A DNA stretch of 64,000 bases, taken from positions 1-64,000 of the forward strand of contig NZ_LN909055.1 of the NCBI RefSeq assembly GCF_001486505.1. Direction: 5' to 3'. The position numbers were made by a program, and so were the translations under genes. This DNA comes from Paenibacillus rubinfantis (lineage in GTDB: Bacteria; Bacillota; Bacilli; Paenibacillales; Paenibacillaceae). Position 1 is the stretch's first letter. Each line of letters opens with the position of its first letter. The notes under the pieces are model-generated. The model made no database searches. It saw only the letters and a program-made list of their open reading frames with translations, and had not been told where the DNA came from. This document shows positions 7,315-16,067 of this stretch, in pieces.

Positions 7315-8631
7315 TTACCCCTCCCATGTTGAAGCGTGATTGTTTTCGGACTGCACACGTGATCTCGCATACTTCCCGGCTGGAATTAAAGGCAGCAACG
7401 TCAAAATGGTAACCCCTGCGGACACCAGAAACAGCAGCTCGGTGGGCACCATCCCTCCTACGCCGTCCATCACCATGTAAACGCCAAATCGGCGAATCAC
7501 AATCCCGGAAATGAACGGTCCGATCACCATAGGCAAACATACGGCAAAAATCATTCGAATCCCCTCGAACTGTCCTCGTTGCTGCTCCGGATACAGGTTT
7601 TTGACCCATGCGGTCATCGTTTGCATCATAAGCACATAACCGATCCCAGCTCCAAAGATTCCTAAGAGCAACAGATACATGCTTGAGACTTGAGAAATGA
7701 CGAGGAGTCCAAGTGTATTAGCCACAACAGCTAACCAGATCACCATCGTGACCTTTCCTTTTTGAATGAGTTTCGCCGCAGGAATCGTTAGAAGAATCGC
7801 CGCCACAAGCCCGATGCCCTGAAGGGTACCGGAGAGCGAATAGCTCATCTTCAGGTAGTTATTCAAATAAATTGTGATATACGGAAAATAAACATTAAAC
7901 GCGGTGAAAAACACGCCGTTGATGACAAACACCCAAAACAACTCTTTGTTGTCCAGCACCGTCTTCAGGTGGAAAACCTCCGCAAATTGCTTGAGATAAC
8001 CGCCCTCAAGTTTTCTCCCCTTCAGTCCGGGATCATCCTTTAAGCTAAACAGCGTGAAGATGCCCATCACGGTCACCAAACCACCCATCAGCGAAAAAAA
8101 TGGAAAAAAGTCCAGCGCATCCACCAGCATCCCCGAGACGACGGCGCCGAAGATCGTAGCGAAGACCGGCATGGCGGCTAACGCCCCGCCGAGCTTGCCC
8201 CGGTTATGGACATTGGAGATATCCGTCGTCCAAGGATTATACCCGGCGTCATATCCGGTGGAACCAAAGAAGCTCATAATCGCATCGGCGACAACCACGA
8301 TTACCATCGCGGTGATCAAAGGCTCTTTCGGTAGAAACTCCGTGGCCCCGAAAGCCATTGTAAACATCCCCCAGCCGATATAACCTACGGCGATAAACGG
8401 CTTCCTTCGGCCCACTCGGTCCCCCCAGGTTCCAATGACAAAGGTGGTCATGGTTGAGACGACGGCACTAATCCCCACCATCCAAGAGATAATCGCGGGA
8501 TCCTTGGCGATTTTGGCATATACAAACGTATTAAACCAGGAGTTCTCGATGTTCCAGCAAATTTGCCCGGCCATGCCGAGCACCCAGATCAGCATCCAAT
8601 TTCGTGCGGAGATCCCCGATTGGCGATTCAT
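7315..8631 (-). CDS. MFS transporter (glycoside-type, probable)
   Basis: A 438-residue integral membrane protein with about 12 hydrophobic helices. The MFS signature GDRVGRRKP lies between helices 2 and 3, and a cytoplasmic loop (LKDDPGLKGRKLEGG) lies in the middle. The ATG at 8631 has AGGAGG six to seven bases upstream; a TTG inside that ribosome binding site was rejected. Its start is one base past the GH2 stop, so translation is coupled. Sitting between a beta-glycosidase and DUF2804, it probably imports the GH2 substrate, but the substrate cannot be read from sequence. Confidence 0.85.
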   Translation of the reverse strand: MNRQSGISARNWMLIWVLGMAGQICWNIENSWFNTFVYAKIAKDPAIISWMVGISAVVSTMTTFVIGTWGDRVGRRKPFIAVGYIGWGMFTMAFGATEFLPKEPLITAMVIVVVADAIMSFFGSTGYDAGYNPWTTDISNVHNRGKLGGALAAMPVFATIFGAVVSGMLVDALDFFPFFSLMGGLVTVMGIFTLFSLKDDPGLKGRKLEGGYLKQFAEVFHLKTVLDNKELFWVFVINGVFFTAFNVYFPYITIYLNNYLKMSYSLSGTLQGIGLVAAILLTIPAAKLIQKGKVTMVIWLAVVANTLGLLVISQVSSMYLLLLGIFGAGIGYVLMMQTMTAWVKNLYPEQQRGQFEGIRMIFAVCLPMVIGPFISGIVIRRFGVYMVMDGVGGMVPTELLFLVSAGVTILTLLPLIPAGKYARSRVQSENNHASTWEG

Positions 8632-8632
8632 C

Positions 8633-10477
8633 TCATTCCTCCTCAATTAGAGCTGCATGCAGCTGGGATACCACGTCCGGATCGATCTTCACGACTTCCC
8701 GGTCATATGTCAAAAGCCCATTAAGTTCGGTCTCCACATCGGTGAGCTGCGTGTAAACCGCTGCCGCTAGTCCTTTTGTAATTAATGGCCTTAATTGATT
8801 TTGCATCAGCGAAAAGTAGGCGATCTCAAAATCAGCCCGGGTCTTGCATTTCTTATAGCCAAAGCCCTGCCCTTCTCGCCACACATGACCCGGCTCCATC
8901 AGGCTATAGCCGCCGTATTCCGAGATCACCACGGCCCGACTGTCCGGATGCTTTGGCATCCGTAATTTCCGGAAATAGATATGCTTGCTGATCACATCGC
9001 CAGCCCCTTGATCATGCCAGCCGCTGGCGTGATCAACCGGACGTGAAGGGTCGTAGGCTTTCAGCCATTTTGCGATATTGGATGCGTCAAACTGCCCCCA
9101 GGCTTCATTAAAAGGGACCCACATCCCAATGCAAGGTACATTATAGAGTGCGTCGATCATTTCCTTCAGTTCCTTGCGGTAGTTCTCCCGATTTGCGGGG
9201 TCGGACCTCCCTAAGGCTTTATACTTGTTATCCTTCACTTTGAGTGCGCTTACAAAATTGGGGAGAATCAGATGATGCAGATGATTCCAGCCGCCCCCGC
9301 CGTTCACCATGTCCTGCCAGACAATCATCCCTAAGCGGTCGCAATGATAATACCATCTTGCGGGCTCTACTTTGATATGCTTCCGAATCATATTAAAACC
9401 AAGCTGCTTGGCCATGATGACATCATAGGCAAGGGCTTCATCCGTAGGCGCGGTGTACAAGCCGTCCGGCCAATAACCTTGATCCAATACTCCCTGTTGA
9501 AACAAGGGTTCCCCGTTCAGAAGCAGCCTAGGTACCCCCGCCTGATCCTTCTCGACGCTAAACGCTCTCATCGCAAAATAACTTTGCAGCGAATCAACCG
9601 TACTCCCATCAACCACCAGACGCAAAATGAGCTCATAGAGAAACGGTGAGTCCGGACTCCACAACTGCACGTCCGATAATTTGAGTTGCATTTCCTCTCC
9701 TGTAATGCTGCGGGCAGTAGCGATCTCTTTCCCATTCTCAAGAGCGACCGCTTCGTAATAAACAAGCGAAGGCTGAGGCTCACGAGTTCGCTGACCGGCA
9801 TTGCGCTCAATATGTACAGTAAGCACCCTTGCCGCAAGGTCCGGGGTGATTCGGAAGGAAGTGATGTATGACTCCGGTACCGGTTCAAGCCAAACGGTCT
9901 GCCAGATTCCTGAAACCGCCGTATAAAACAGTCCTTTAGGTTGCAACGTTTGCTTGCCCCGCTCCTGTCCGAAGCGCTCGGTCGGGTCCCATACCCTTAC
10001 TACGATTTCATTCTCACCTTCACGCAAGTACGAAGTAATGTTAAAGCTAAAAGGCGTATACCCGCCGGTGTGCTCTCCCGCCTTACGCTGATTAATCCAC
10101 ACCTCCGCCTTCCAGTCGACCGCCCCAAAATGCAGCAACACGTTTTGTCCGCTCCAGGCCGGTGGGATGACGAAGGTTCTTCGGTACCACAGCCACTCGT
10201 CGGGTTGCAGCGGCTGGTTCACCCCGGATAAGGCCGACTCGAGCGGATAGGGAACAAGAATCGATCCATCATAGTCCTTCACCTGTTCGGGGCCCGAATC
10301 CCCCTCTTTTGGACGGATCGCATACTCCCACAATCCGTTTAGATTCATCCATCGCTCCCGCACCATTTGGGGACGTGGATATTCCGGAAGCACCTGCAGC
10401 GGGTCGATCTCTTTAGCCCATCTAGTTTTGAGACCTTCCCCCGCGATCCATGACGCTTGTTGTCGTCGCTGCTCCAT
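8633..10477 (-). CDS. glycoside hydrolase family 2 protein
   Basis: A 614-residue GH2 enzyme. It has an N-terminal sugar-binding jelly roll (WYRRTFVIP, VDWKAEVWINQRKAGEHTGGY), an Ig-like domain (YELILRLV), and a TIM barrel with the acid/base Glu in VPFNEAWGQ and the nucleophile Glu in VISEYGGYS. No signal peptide, so it is intracellular and acts on imported glycosides. It is shorter than LacZ (about 1,000 aa), closer to the beta-galactosidase/glucuronidase-like short GH2 group. First gene of the operon with the MFS carrier and DUF2804. The ATG at 10477 has only a modest AGGG/CAGGA ribosome binding site. Confidence 0.9.
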   Translation of the reverse strand: MEQRRQQASWIAGEGLKTRWAKEIDPLQVLPEYPRPQMVRERWMNLNGLWEYAIRPKEGDSGPEQVKDYDGSILVPYPLESALSGVNQPLQPDEWLWYRRTFVIPPAWSGQNVLLHFGAVDWKAEVWINQRKAGEHTGGYTPFSFNITSYLREGENEIVVRVWDPTERFGQERGKQTLQPKGLFYTAVSGIWQTVWLEPVPESYITSFRITPDLAARVLTVHIERNAGQRTREPQPSLVYYEAVALENGKEIATARSITGEEMQLKLSDVQLWSPDSPFLYELILRLVVDGSTVDSLQSYFAMRAFSVEKDQAGVPRLLLNGEPLFQQGVLDQGYWPDGLYTAPTDEALAYDVIMAKQLGFNMIRKHIKVEPARWYYHCDRLGMIVWQDMVNGGGGWNHLHHLILPNFVSALKVKDNKYKALGRSDPANRENYRKELKEMIDALYNVPCIGMWVPFNEAWGQFDASNIAKWLKAYDPSRPVDHASGWHDQGAGDVISKHIYFRKLRMPKHPDSRAVVISEYGGYSLMEPGHVWREGQGFGYKKCKTRADFEIAYFSLMQNQLRPLITKGLAAAVYTQLTDVETELNGLLTYDREVVKIDPDVVSQLHAALIEEE

Positions 10478-10663
10478 GTCCTGCCACCCTTCTATGTTTG
10501 GTAGTACAAAGGTCTTGCTTTAATTTTAAAAGGAATCAGTAAAATACACCATCGATTTTTTGAAACGCATATTTCTTCCGCATGTGGCGAATCGTAAGAT
10601 CGTAAATCCTGAAGTCGCTCCCCAACACACACCATATAAACCATAGGAGGTACAACTGTCGCA

Positions 10664-10831
10664 ATGGCATCCAGTAGAAATCACCAAGGCGCTCACGGCA
10701 TCGGCCAGATTGAGAAACAATTAAACCAACAGATGGAAGCAGCCGCCGAAATCCAGGGTGAGGCCGGTATCGACCAACGCATCAAGCAGAATGCAAAACG
10801 TCCAGCCAAACCATCGAAAAAAGAGACCTGA
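10664..10831 (+). CDS. small hydrophilic Gln/Ala-rich protein, 55 aa
   Basis: A short ORF (MASSRNHQGAHGIGQIEKQL...) with AGGAGG at 10645-10650 upstream and its own terminator immediately downstream overlapping the stop. It is rich in Gln, Ala, Lys and Glu, without Cys or Trp, like small spore or DNA-associated proteins, but it shows no SASP signature I recognise. The 13-base spacing to the ribosome binding site is long; no closer in-frame start exists. It is oppositely oriented to the GH2 operon and precedes an MFS gene. Confidence 0.6.
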   Translation: MASSRNHQGAHGIGQIEKQLNQQMEAAAEIQGEAGIDQRIKQNAKRPAKPSKKET

Positions 10832-10845
10832 GGGGCCTCTTTTTT
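10817..10845 (+). terminator. intrinsic terminator of the 55-aa gene
   Basis: AAAAAAGAG (10817-10825) pairs with CTCTTTTTT (10837-10845), with two extra GC pairs inside. The stem overlaps the last codons and the stop of the small gene. Confidence 0.65.
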
Positions 10846-10929
10846 CCTTTCACCTGCATCTTCCTTCGCCAGCCGTTAAGTGCTAGAATGTTATTTTAGC
10901 CGACAACAAGCAACCGGAGGATGAACCAA

Positions 10930-12237
10930 GTGGGTTATTTACGCGCTTTCACACGTGAGATGGACGGATGGTCCAGAAATATCAAGCTCTTCTTCTTGGC
11001 TAATATTCTCTATCAAATCGGCACCGGGATGTTTGGGGTGCTGTATAATTTGTACATTCAAGGACTGGGTTACGATGACGCCATGAACGGACGCGTTGTC
11101 AGCTTTCAGTCCTTTGCTACGGCTCTAATGTTCGTGCCGATCGGAATTTGGGGCGACCGTACGAGCCGTAAGAAAATCCTCGTTTTGGGGGCTTTGTTAA
11201 GCGGTGTCGCTTTCATTCTCCGCTCCTTCTCCTCCGGAGAATCCGCTTTGCTTGGATTCGCCGTGTTTACGGGCTTGTTTGCTTCTTTTTTTCAAGTTCT
11301 GTCGATCCCCTTCTTAGCCGAAAATGTCACCACCGCCAACCGGCTGAAAATGTTCAGCTACTTCTCCTCCCTTGGTCTGGCCTCTCAAGTGATTGGCAGC
11401 TTAGGCGGCGGGGTGTTCGCTGATGCACTTAAGTCACTTGGTTTCGCCAATTTACCTAGCCTTCGAACCGTGTTGATCCTCGGCGGAGCTGCAACCTTAG
11501 CCGCCTTTATTCCGATGCTGTTCGTCCGCGAAAACAACGATCTAGCTACAGCGCAGGTAAAACAGGAACCAGGCAACTCGCCCGCAAAGGAGCCAACCGT
11601 TTCCCCTACTGGCGAGATTACGCGAGGAGCAGCCGAAGATTCCCGGATGATTGCGCGTTTTGTTGCCGCCCAACTGCTGATTGGCTTAGGTTCGGGACTT
11701 GTCGTTCCTTATCTCAACTTGTATTTTACCAACCGTTTCTCCATTTCGCTGTCCCTAATGAGTTTGTTAATCTCGTTGGGTCAAGTGATGACCATCGTCT
11801 CCATGCTGATCGGCCCCTCTTTGGCAAGCCGGGTGGGCCAAGTGAGAGCAGTAGTCATTTTTCAAATGTTGTCCCTGCCATTTCTACTGTTGACCGGCTT
11901 TACGAATGGATTCCTCATCGCCGCTGTGAGCTTCCTGTTCCGGCAAGCGTTAATGAATGCCGCCAATCCGATTCAATCCGCGATCATGATCGACCGCGTC
12001 TCCGACAAGCGGCGAGGGATCGCAAACTCGCTGACTCAAACGGCGTTTATGCTAGGATGGGCGACGATGGGGCCCGTTCAATCGTATTTGGTCACGACCT
12101 ACGGTACCTATTGGGGATATGCCATCACCTTTAGCATGACCGGCTGTTTATATACTGCCGCTTCGCTCTTGTACTACTTTATGTTCCGCGGGACCTCCAG
12201 GAAGACTCTCCACGAAAAAAGACGTTTGCAAATGTAG
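10930..12237 (+). CDS. MFS transporter
   Basis: A 435-residue membrane protein with about 12 helices and the MFS loop motif GDRTSRKKI, plus a central hydrophilic linker rich in Pro/Glu/Thr (VKQEPGNSPAKEPTVSPTGE). The usual ATG at 10921 is only one base from GGAGG (10915-10919). The GTG at 10930, ten bases from it, is the better start. Substrate unknown; efflux of a drug or metabolite is as likely as uptake. It is monocistronic, ending in a very strong hairpin whose loop contains its stop. Confidence 0.8.
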   Translation: MGYLRAFTREMDGWSRNIKLFFLANILYQIGTGMFGVLYNLYIQGLGYDDAMNGRVVSFQSFATALMFVPIGIWGDRTSRKKILVLGALLSGVAFILRSFSSGESALLGFAVFTGLFASFFQVLSIPFLAENVTTANRLKMFSYFSSLGLASQVIGSLGGGVFADALKSLGFANLPSLRTVLILGGAATLAAFIPMLFVRENNDLATAQVKQEPGNSPAKEPTVSPTGEITRGAAEDSRMIARFVAAQLLIGLGSGLVVPYLNLYFTNRFSISLSLMSLLISLGQVMTIVSMLIGPSLASRVGQVRAVVIFQMLSLPFLLLTGFTNGFLIAAVSFLFRQALMNAANPIQSAIMIDRVSDKRRGIANSLTQTAFMLGWATMGPVQSYLVTTYGTYWGYAITFSMTGCLYTAASLLYYFMFRGTSRKTLHEKRRLQM

Positions 12238-12256
12238 TCCTTTGCAAACGTCTTTT
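12217..12256. terminator. bidirectional intrinsic terminator
   Basis: Perfect 16-bp stem AAAAGACGTTTGCAAA (12217-12232) / TTTGCAAACGTCTTTT (12241-12256), with T-runs on both strands. It serves the MFS gene on + and the oligopeptidase gene on -; the MFS stop codon sits in the loop. Confidence 0.9.
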
Positions 12257-12263
12257 ATTCTTT

Positions 12264-13958
12264 TTATAGTACAGTGTCGTCTACGCTCTCAAGCCAGGCT
12301 TCTATGCTTCCGATCACCGAAGTGACGCAGCCGTCTTCGAACGGAGAAATCAACCCGGCCGTTTGAACCAGCTCCGTGAAGGAGCGGCTGCCGCCTTGTT
12401 GGCATAAACGCAAGTAGTCCGCCCATGCCGCTTCGCGATCTTCATGCATCTTCTTCCAGAACTGAAACGCACAAATCTGCGCGAGGGTATAATCAATATA
12501 ATAAAACGGCGAATTGAATATATGACCTTGCCGGTGCCAAAACCCGCCCCGTTCCAAATAAGCGTTATCCGCATATTGCCGGTAAGGCACATATCTGCGT
12601 TCGATCTCCCGCCAAGCTTGCTTGCGCTCCGCCGGTGTCGCCTCCGGATGCTCATACACGTAATGTTGGAATTCATCCACCGCCACGCCGTAGGGAATAA
12701 AGACGATGGCGCTAGCCAAATGATCAAATCGGTATTTATCGGCTTGTTCTTCAAAGAACAAATCCATCCAGGGCCAAGTGAAGAATTCCATGCTCATGGA
12801 ATGGATTTCGCAGGCTTCCAGCGTCGGGAACTGATACTCCGGCACCTCGAAGCCCCGACTTTCGTACATTTGGAAAGCATGCCCCGCTTCATGCGTCAGT
12901 ACATCGATATCGCCGGACGTGCCGTTGAAATTCGAAAAAATAAACGGCGCCTTGTAATCGCTGATAAAGGTACAATACCCGCCGGCCCGTTTCCCTTGCT
13001 TGGAGACAAGATCCATCAATTCATTTTCTGTCATAAAGGTGAAAAACTCATCCGTCTCCCGGGACAGCTCGCTATACATCTTTGCCCCGTTCTTCACAAT
13101 CCACTCGGGATCGCCTTTGGGCACCGCGTTTCCGGACTTAAAGGCAATGCTTTCATCATAGTACAGCAGCTGGTCCACACCGATCCGATTCTTTTGCCGC
13201 TCTTTTAACTTCGTGGCCACCGGCACAATATGCTCCAGAACCTGGCTTCGGAAGTTCGCCACCTGTTCGGCATTGTAATCCGTCCGCGACAACCGGGCAT
13301 AAGCCAGCTCAACGAAGTTGCTGAATCCAAGCTGCTTAGCGATCTTCGTTCGGACTTGGACCAGCTCATCGTAGATCCGATCGAGTTCATTCTCATGCTC
13401 GGCCATAAAACCATACGCCGCTTCAGCCGCGCGCTTGCGAACCTCCCGATCCGTCGACTGCTGGAACGGAATCAGTTGGGATAAATTGCGGTCCTCGCCT
13501 TCAAACGGAATTTTCGCGGAAGCGATCAACTTGGCGTATTCAGTGGTCAATTTGTTCTCCCGCTGCAGGTCCTCGATCACCTCAGGACTAAACGTCTTTA
13601 ACGACAGCTCAGCAAGGCGGAACAGCTGGCGTCCCCATTTTTGCTCCAACTCGGTGCGAAATCTCGAGCTAATTAAAGCCCGGTAGTATTCTGTGATGGA
13701 TTCCTGTACGACCGGCCCGTTTTCATCATAAAATTCCTGTTCGACTTTATAAAATTCGTCATTGGTATCGATCGTATGCCGGGTGCTGGCGATCTCCTGC
13801 ATCGTGTCGAAGCCGCTCCGCAGCTGATTGATTTCCCGCATGATCCGGTCCTGCTCCGCATAGGAAGCCGCCGCGTGGAACGCGTGAAGGAGCTCCTTAA
13901 AATTCTGTTGGAAAACTTGGACATCTGGGCGTTCATAGCGGTATTCGCTAAATTTCAT
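12264..13958 (-). CDS. pepF: M3 family oligoendopeptidase
   Basis: A 564-residue soluble zinc metallopeptidase of family M3. The HEAGH motif (His356, Glu357, His360) is in VLTHEAGHAFQMYESRG, with the third zinc ligand downstream in LEACEIHSMSMEFF. The helical N-terminal half and overall length fit the PepF/M3 oligopeptidases that degrade short peptides in the cytoplasm. The ATG at 13958 was chosen over upstream in-frame alternatives that lie in or before the weak AAAGGG ribosome binding site. No signal peptide. It stands alone. Confidence 0.9.
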   Translation of the reverse strand: MKFSEYRYERPDVQVFQQNFKELLHAFHAAASYAEQDRIMREINQLRSGFDTMQEIASTRHTIDTNDEFYKVEQEFYDENGPVVQESITEYYRALISSRFRTELEQKWGRQLFRLAELSLKTFSPEVIEDLQRENKLTTEYAKLIASAKIPFEGEDRNLSQLIPFQQSTDREVRKRAAEAAYGFMAEHENELDRIYDELVQVRTKIAKQLGFSNFVELAYARLSRTDYNAEQVANFRSQVLEHIVPVATKLKERQKNRIGVDQLLYYDESIAFKSGNAVPKGDPEWIVKNGAKMYSELSRETDEFFTFMTENELMDLVSKQGKRAGGYCTFISDYKAPFIFSNFNGTSGDIDVLTHEAGHAFQMYESRGFEVPEYQFPTLEACEIHSMSMEFFTWPWMDLFFEEQADKYRFDHLASAIVFIPYGVAVDEFQHYVYEHPEATPAERKQAWREIERRYVPYRQYADNAYLERGGFWHRQGHIFNSPFYYIDYTLAQICAFQFWKKMHEDREAAWADYLRLCQQGGSRSFTELVQTAGLISPFEDGCVTSVIGSIEAWLESVDDTVL

Positions 13959-14062
13959 GGCATGCACCTGCCCTTTCGAGAGAATAGTATATTGTCGGTC
14001 CACGTTGATAGATTATGAACATTATACTAAGCCTCTATATGGACTGCAAACCTGCCATGGGT

Positions 14063-14827
14063 TTAGAGCATCTGCCCACCCGATACTTCAATACGCGTCC
14101 CGTTCACCCAGCCGAACTCCTCCGTACATAGGGAAGCGACCACGCCTCCAATATCGTCGGCCTCCCCTACACGACCTAGGGCAATATTGTTTGCAATAAA
14201 ATCTCTCATCTGTGGATTATCCCGGACGGAGCCCCCGCCGAAATCCGTTGCAATCGCGCCCGGGGCGATGACGTTGACGCGAATGCCGCGTTTCCCCCAT
14301 TCTTTTGCCATATATTTTGTTAGCACCTCGATGGCGCCTTTCATCGCCGCATAAGCTCCAAATCCGGCAATAACAAAACGGGTCAGACCCGTAGAGAGAT
14401 TAACAACACGGCCCTGATCGGCAATCAGCGGATACAGCTTCTGCGATAAGAAGAAGACCCCTTTGAACTGGACATTCAGGAGGCTGTCGAATTGTTCCTC
14501 CGTCGTTTCCGTAATCGGAACATGAGCGCCAAATCCTGCATTATTCACCAGAATGTCGAAGCTATCGCGGTTCCATCCTTCCTTCAGCACGTTCGTCAGC
14601 TGCGAAATAAATGTATCAAACGAGGCGACTTTTCCGGTATCCAGCTGCAGCATCGCCCCCTTTTGCCCCAGTGCTTCAATATCCTGCACGACCTTCTCCG
14701 CCTCCTCCTTGCGGGAATGGTACGTGATAATCACATCGATTCCTTTGCGTGCGAGCGCAAGAGCGCTATTTCTCCCAAGCCCCCGGCTGCCGCCGGTAAC
14801 CAGTGCAATGGTCTTGTTGGAATTCAT
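14063..14827 (-). CDS. SDR family oxidoreductase
   Basis: A 254-residue classical short-chain dehydrogenase: TGGSRGLG cofactor motif near the N-terminus, NNAG, Ser in NLSTG, YAAMK catalytic Tyr/Lys, and a C-terminal WVNGTRIEVSGG. It resembles 3-oxoacyl-ACP-reductase-like or glucose-dehydrogenase-like enzymes, with the substrate unknown. The ATG at 14827 is used; a TTG at 14833 is closer to the AGGAG and may be the real start. It is divergent from a MerR gene, with a MerR-type 19-bp-spacer promoter between them, so it is probably induced by an effector of that regulator. Confidence 0.9.
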   Translation of the reverse strand: MNSNKTIALVTGGSRGLGRNSALALARKGIDVIITYHSRKEEAEKVVQDIEALGQKGAMLQLDTGKVASFDTFISQLTNVLKEGWNRDSFDILVNNAGFGAHVPITETTEEQFDSLLNVQFKGVFFLSQKLYPLIADQGRVVNLSTGLTRFVIAGFGAYAAMKGAIEVLTKYMAKEWGKRGIRVNVIAPGAIATDFGGGSVRDNPQMRDFIANNIALGRVGEADDIGGVVASLCTEEFGWVNGTRIEVSGGQML

Positions 14828-14893
14828 TTTCAATCACTTCTCCTTTAGGTGGAATATCGCCACTTGAACGGGATCTCGTTGTGGACTATAGTG

Positions 14894-14924
14894 AGTATAT
14901 TGCTTCGAGTTAACTCTAAGTCAA
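14894..14924 (-). promoter_or_regulatory. MerR-type promoter of the SDR gene with dyad operator
   Basis: Reverse strand: -35 TTGACT (14919-14924), a 19-bp spacer, -10 TATACT (14894-14899). The over-long spacer holds the palindrome GAGTTAACTC (14907-14916), extended imperfectly to TTaGAGTTAACTCgAA. A 19-20 bp spacer with a centred dyad is the hallmark of promoters that MerR-family proteins untwist, and a MerR gene starts 13 bases away. Confidence 0.85.
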
Positions 14925-14936
14925 GGGGGAGAAGAA

Positions 14937-15335
14937 TTGAAATATTCCATTAATGAAATTGCCAACCTATTCGGCTTAACTGCACATACCTTGCGTTATT
15001 ATGATAAAGAAGGACTGCTGCCTTTTATTGACCGGGATCCATCCGGCAACCGGATTTTTACGGAGAAGGATCTGGAATGGTTGACCATGATCTGCTGTTT
15101 AAAAGATACGGGAATGCCGATCAAAGAAATCAAACAATACGCGGATTGGTGTGCGAAAGGAATGGGAACGCTGGAGGAACGGAAAGACATGCTGACAAAA
15201 CATCGTTTGAATGTCGTCAAGCAGATGGAGGCTTTACAGAAGAATCTGGATCTTATCGATTCGAAAATCGCCGTTTATAATGATCCGGTGTTGGCTGAAC
15301 AACGGTACGGGAATATCAACGGAACTCCATCATAA
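14937..15335 (+). CDS. MerR family transcriptional regulator
   Basis: A 132-residue regulator. The N-terminal winged helix-turn-helix (YSINEIANLFGLTAHTLRYYDKEGLLPF) is followed by the second MerR helix pair (GNRIFTEKDLEWL, LKDTGMPIKEIKQYADW) and a C-terminal coiled-coil dimerisation helix. There are no Cys in metal-binding positions apart from CCLK/WCAK, so it belongs to the metal-independent (aldehyde/small-molecule type) group. Start TTG at 14937 with AAGGGGGAGAAG just upstream. It presumably controls the divergent SDR gene through the shared dyad and may autoregulate. Confidence 0.9.
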   Translation: MKYSINEIANLFGLTAHTLRYYDKEGLLPFIDRDPSGNRIFTEKDLEWLTMICCLKDTGMPIKEIKQYADWCAKGMGTLEERKDMLTKHRLNVVKQMEALQKNLDLIDSKIAVYNDPVLAEQRYGNINGTPS

Positions 15336-15338
15336 TAA

Positions 15339-15364
15339 AAAGCCGCAGAGCTGCGGCTTTATTG
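15339..15364. terminator. intrinsic terminator between convergent genes
   Basis: AAAGCCGCA / TGCGGCTTT stem (15339-15360) with A- and T-rich flanks, between the MerR stop and the ParB-like gene stop; usable on both strands. Confidence 0.75.
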
Positions 15365-15380
15365 ACCCATCGAAGTTAGG

Positions 15381-15881
15381 TTATCCGGTTTTTCTGGATC
15401 TAAGATAAACGTCCACCTTGCTTTTCATTGATTGGATGGTGGTTTTCCGGTACTGCAGCGCAAGTCGCAAGACCTTCAACTGCTGCGTGCGGGATAATTG
15501 CCTGAACCGCGGCTCTTGCCGCATAAATTTGCGAATGATCGACCAACTGTTGGCCGAAGTTCGTTCCCGTTGAATTCGTGGCGCCTCATAAGGAAGGTTT
15601 GGCTTACGTATGCGATGAACCAACGAACTCAATCGGGCCGAAGCTTTACTCTCATCGACAAGGCAGGGAGCTACCGCATTTTTCGTATGTTTCCTTAAAA
15701 AATCGTAATGGTGGCTGCCGCTGACGATCACGTAACCTCCATCCTTGCGGCTTTTGCGGACAATCATCAGATGCATGCAGTCCTGCGCGGCCCTCCGCAG
15801 CTTCTTGAGCCGCTCAGTAAGCTGGACGGATATTCCGGGTTTAAGCTGATTTAGAGGGATATACTGCACCGTAAATCTCAT
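15381..15881 (-). CDS. ParB/sulfiredoxin-fold-like protein, 166 aa
   Basis: The N-terminal 70 residues (VQYIPLNQLKPG...LTERLKKLRRAA...MHLMIVRKSRKDGGYVIVSGSHHYDFLRKH) follow the ParB N-terminal pattern: a strand ending in 'pl.qLkP', a helix, then a strand, a turn and 'viSG.H...L'. The rest is basic and helical (RIQRERTSANSW, FRQLSRTQQLKVLRLALQYRK), plausibly nucleic-acid binding. It lacks a recognisable ParB helix-turn-helix and has no ParA partner. Function unknown. The ATG at 15881 has an AAAGGGGTGGG ribosome binding site. It is monocistronic. Confidence 0.65.
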   Translation of the reverse strand: MRFTVQYIPLNQLKPGISVQLTERLKKLRRAAQDCMHLMIVRKSRKDGGYVIVSGSHHYDFLRKHTKNAVAPCLVDESKASARLSSLVHRIRKPNLPYEAPRIQRERTSANSWSIIRKFMRQEPRFRQLSRTQQLKVLRLALQYRKTTIQSMKSKVDVYLRSRKTG

Positions 15882-16016
15882 GGGCCCACCCCTTTCAGGT
15901 TCACTTTTGGTTATGTATATGCCCCATTCTCCTAAATTGCGTCTTTTAAAAAAATGTTAAACAAGCCGCCAAAGCGGTAAATAACGTTGAGGCGTAAGTA
16001 AAATAATTGAACGAAC

Positions 16017-16055
16017 AAAAACAAGGCAAACCGCAAATGCGGATTGCCTTGTTTT
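16017..16055 (-). terminator. intrinsic terminator of the siderophore ABC operon
   Basis: Long stem AAAACAAGGCAAACCGC (16018-16034) / GCGGATTGCCTTGTTTT (16039-16055) with one mismatch, followed by T on the reverse strand, just after the solute-binding protein stop. Confidence 0.85.
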
Positions 16056-16067
16056 ATATCCTAACGC

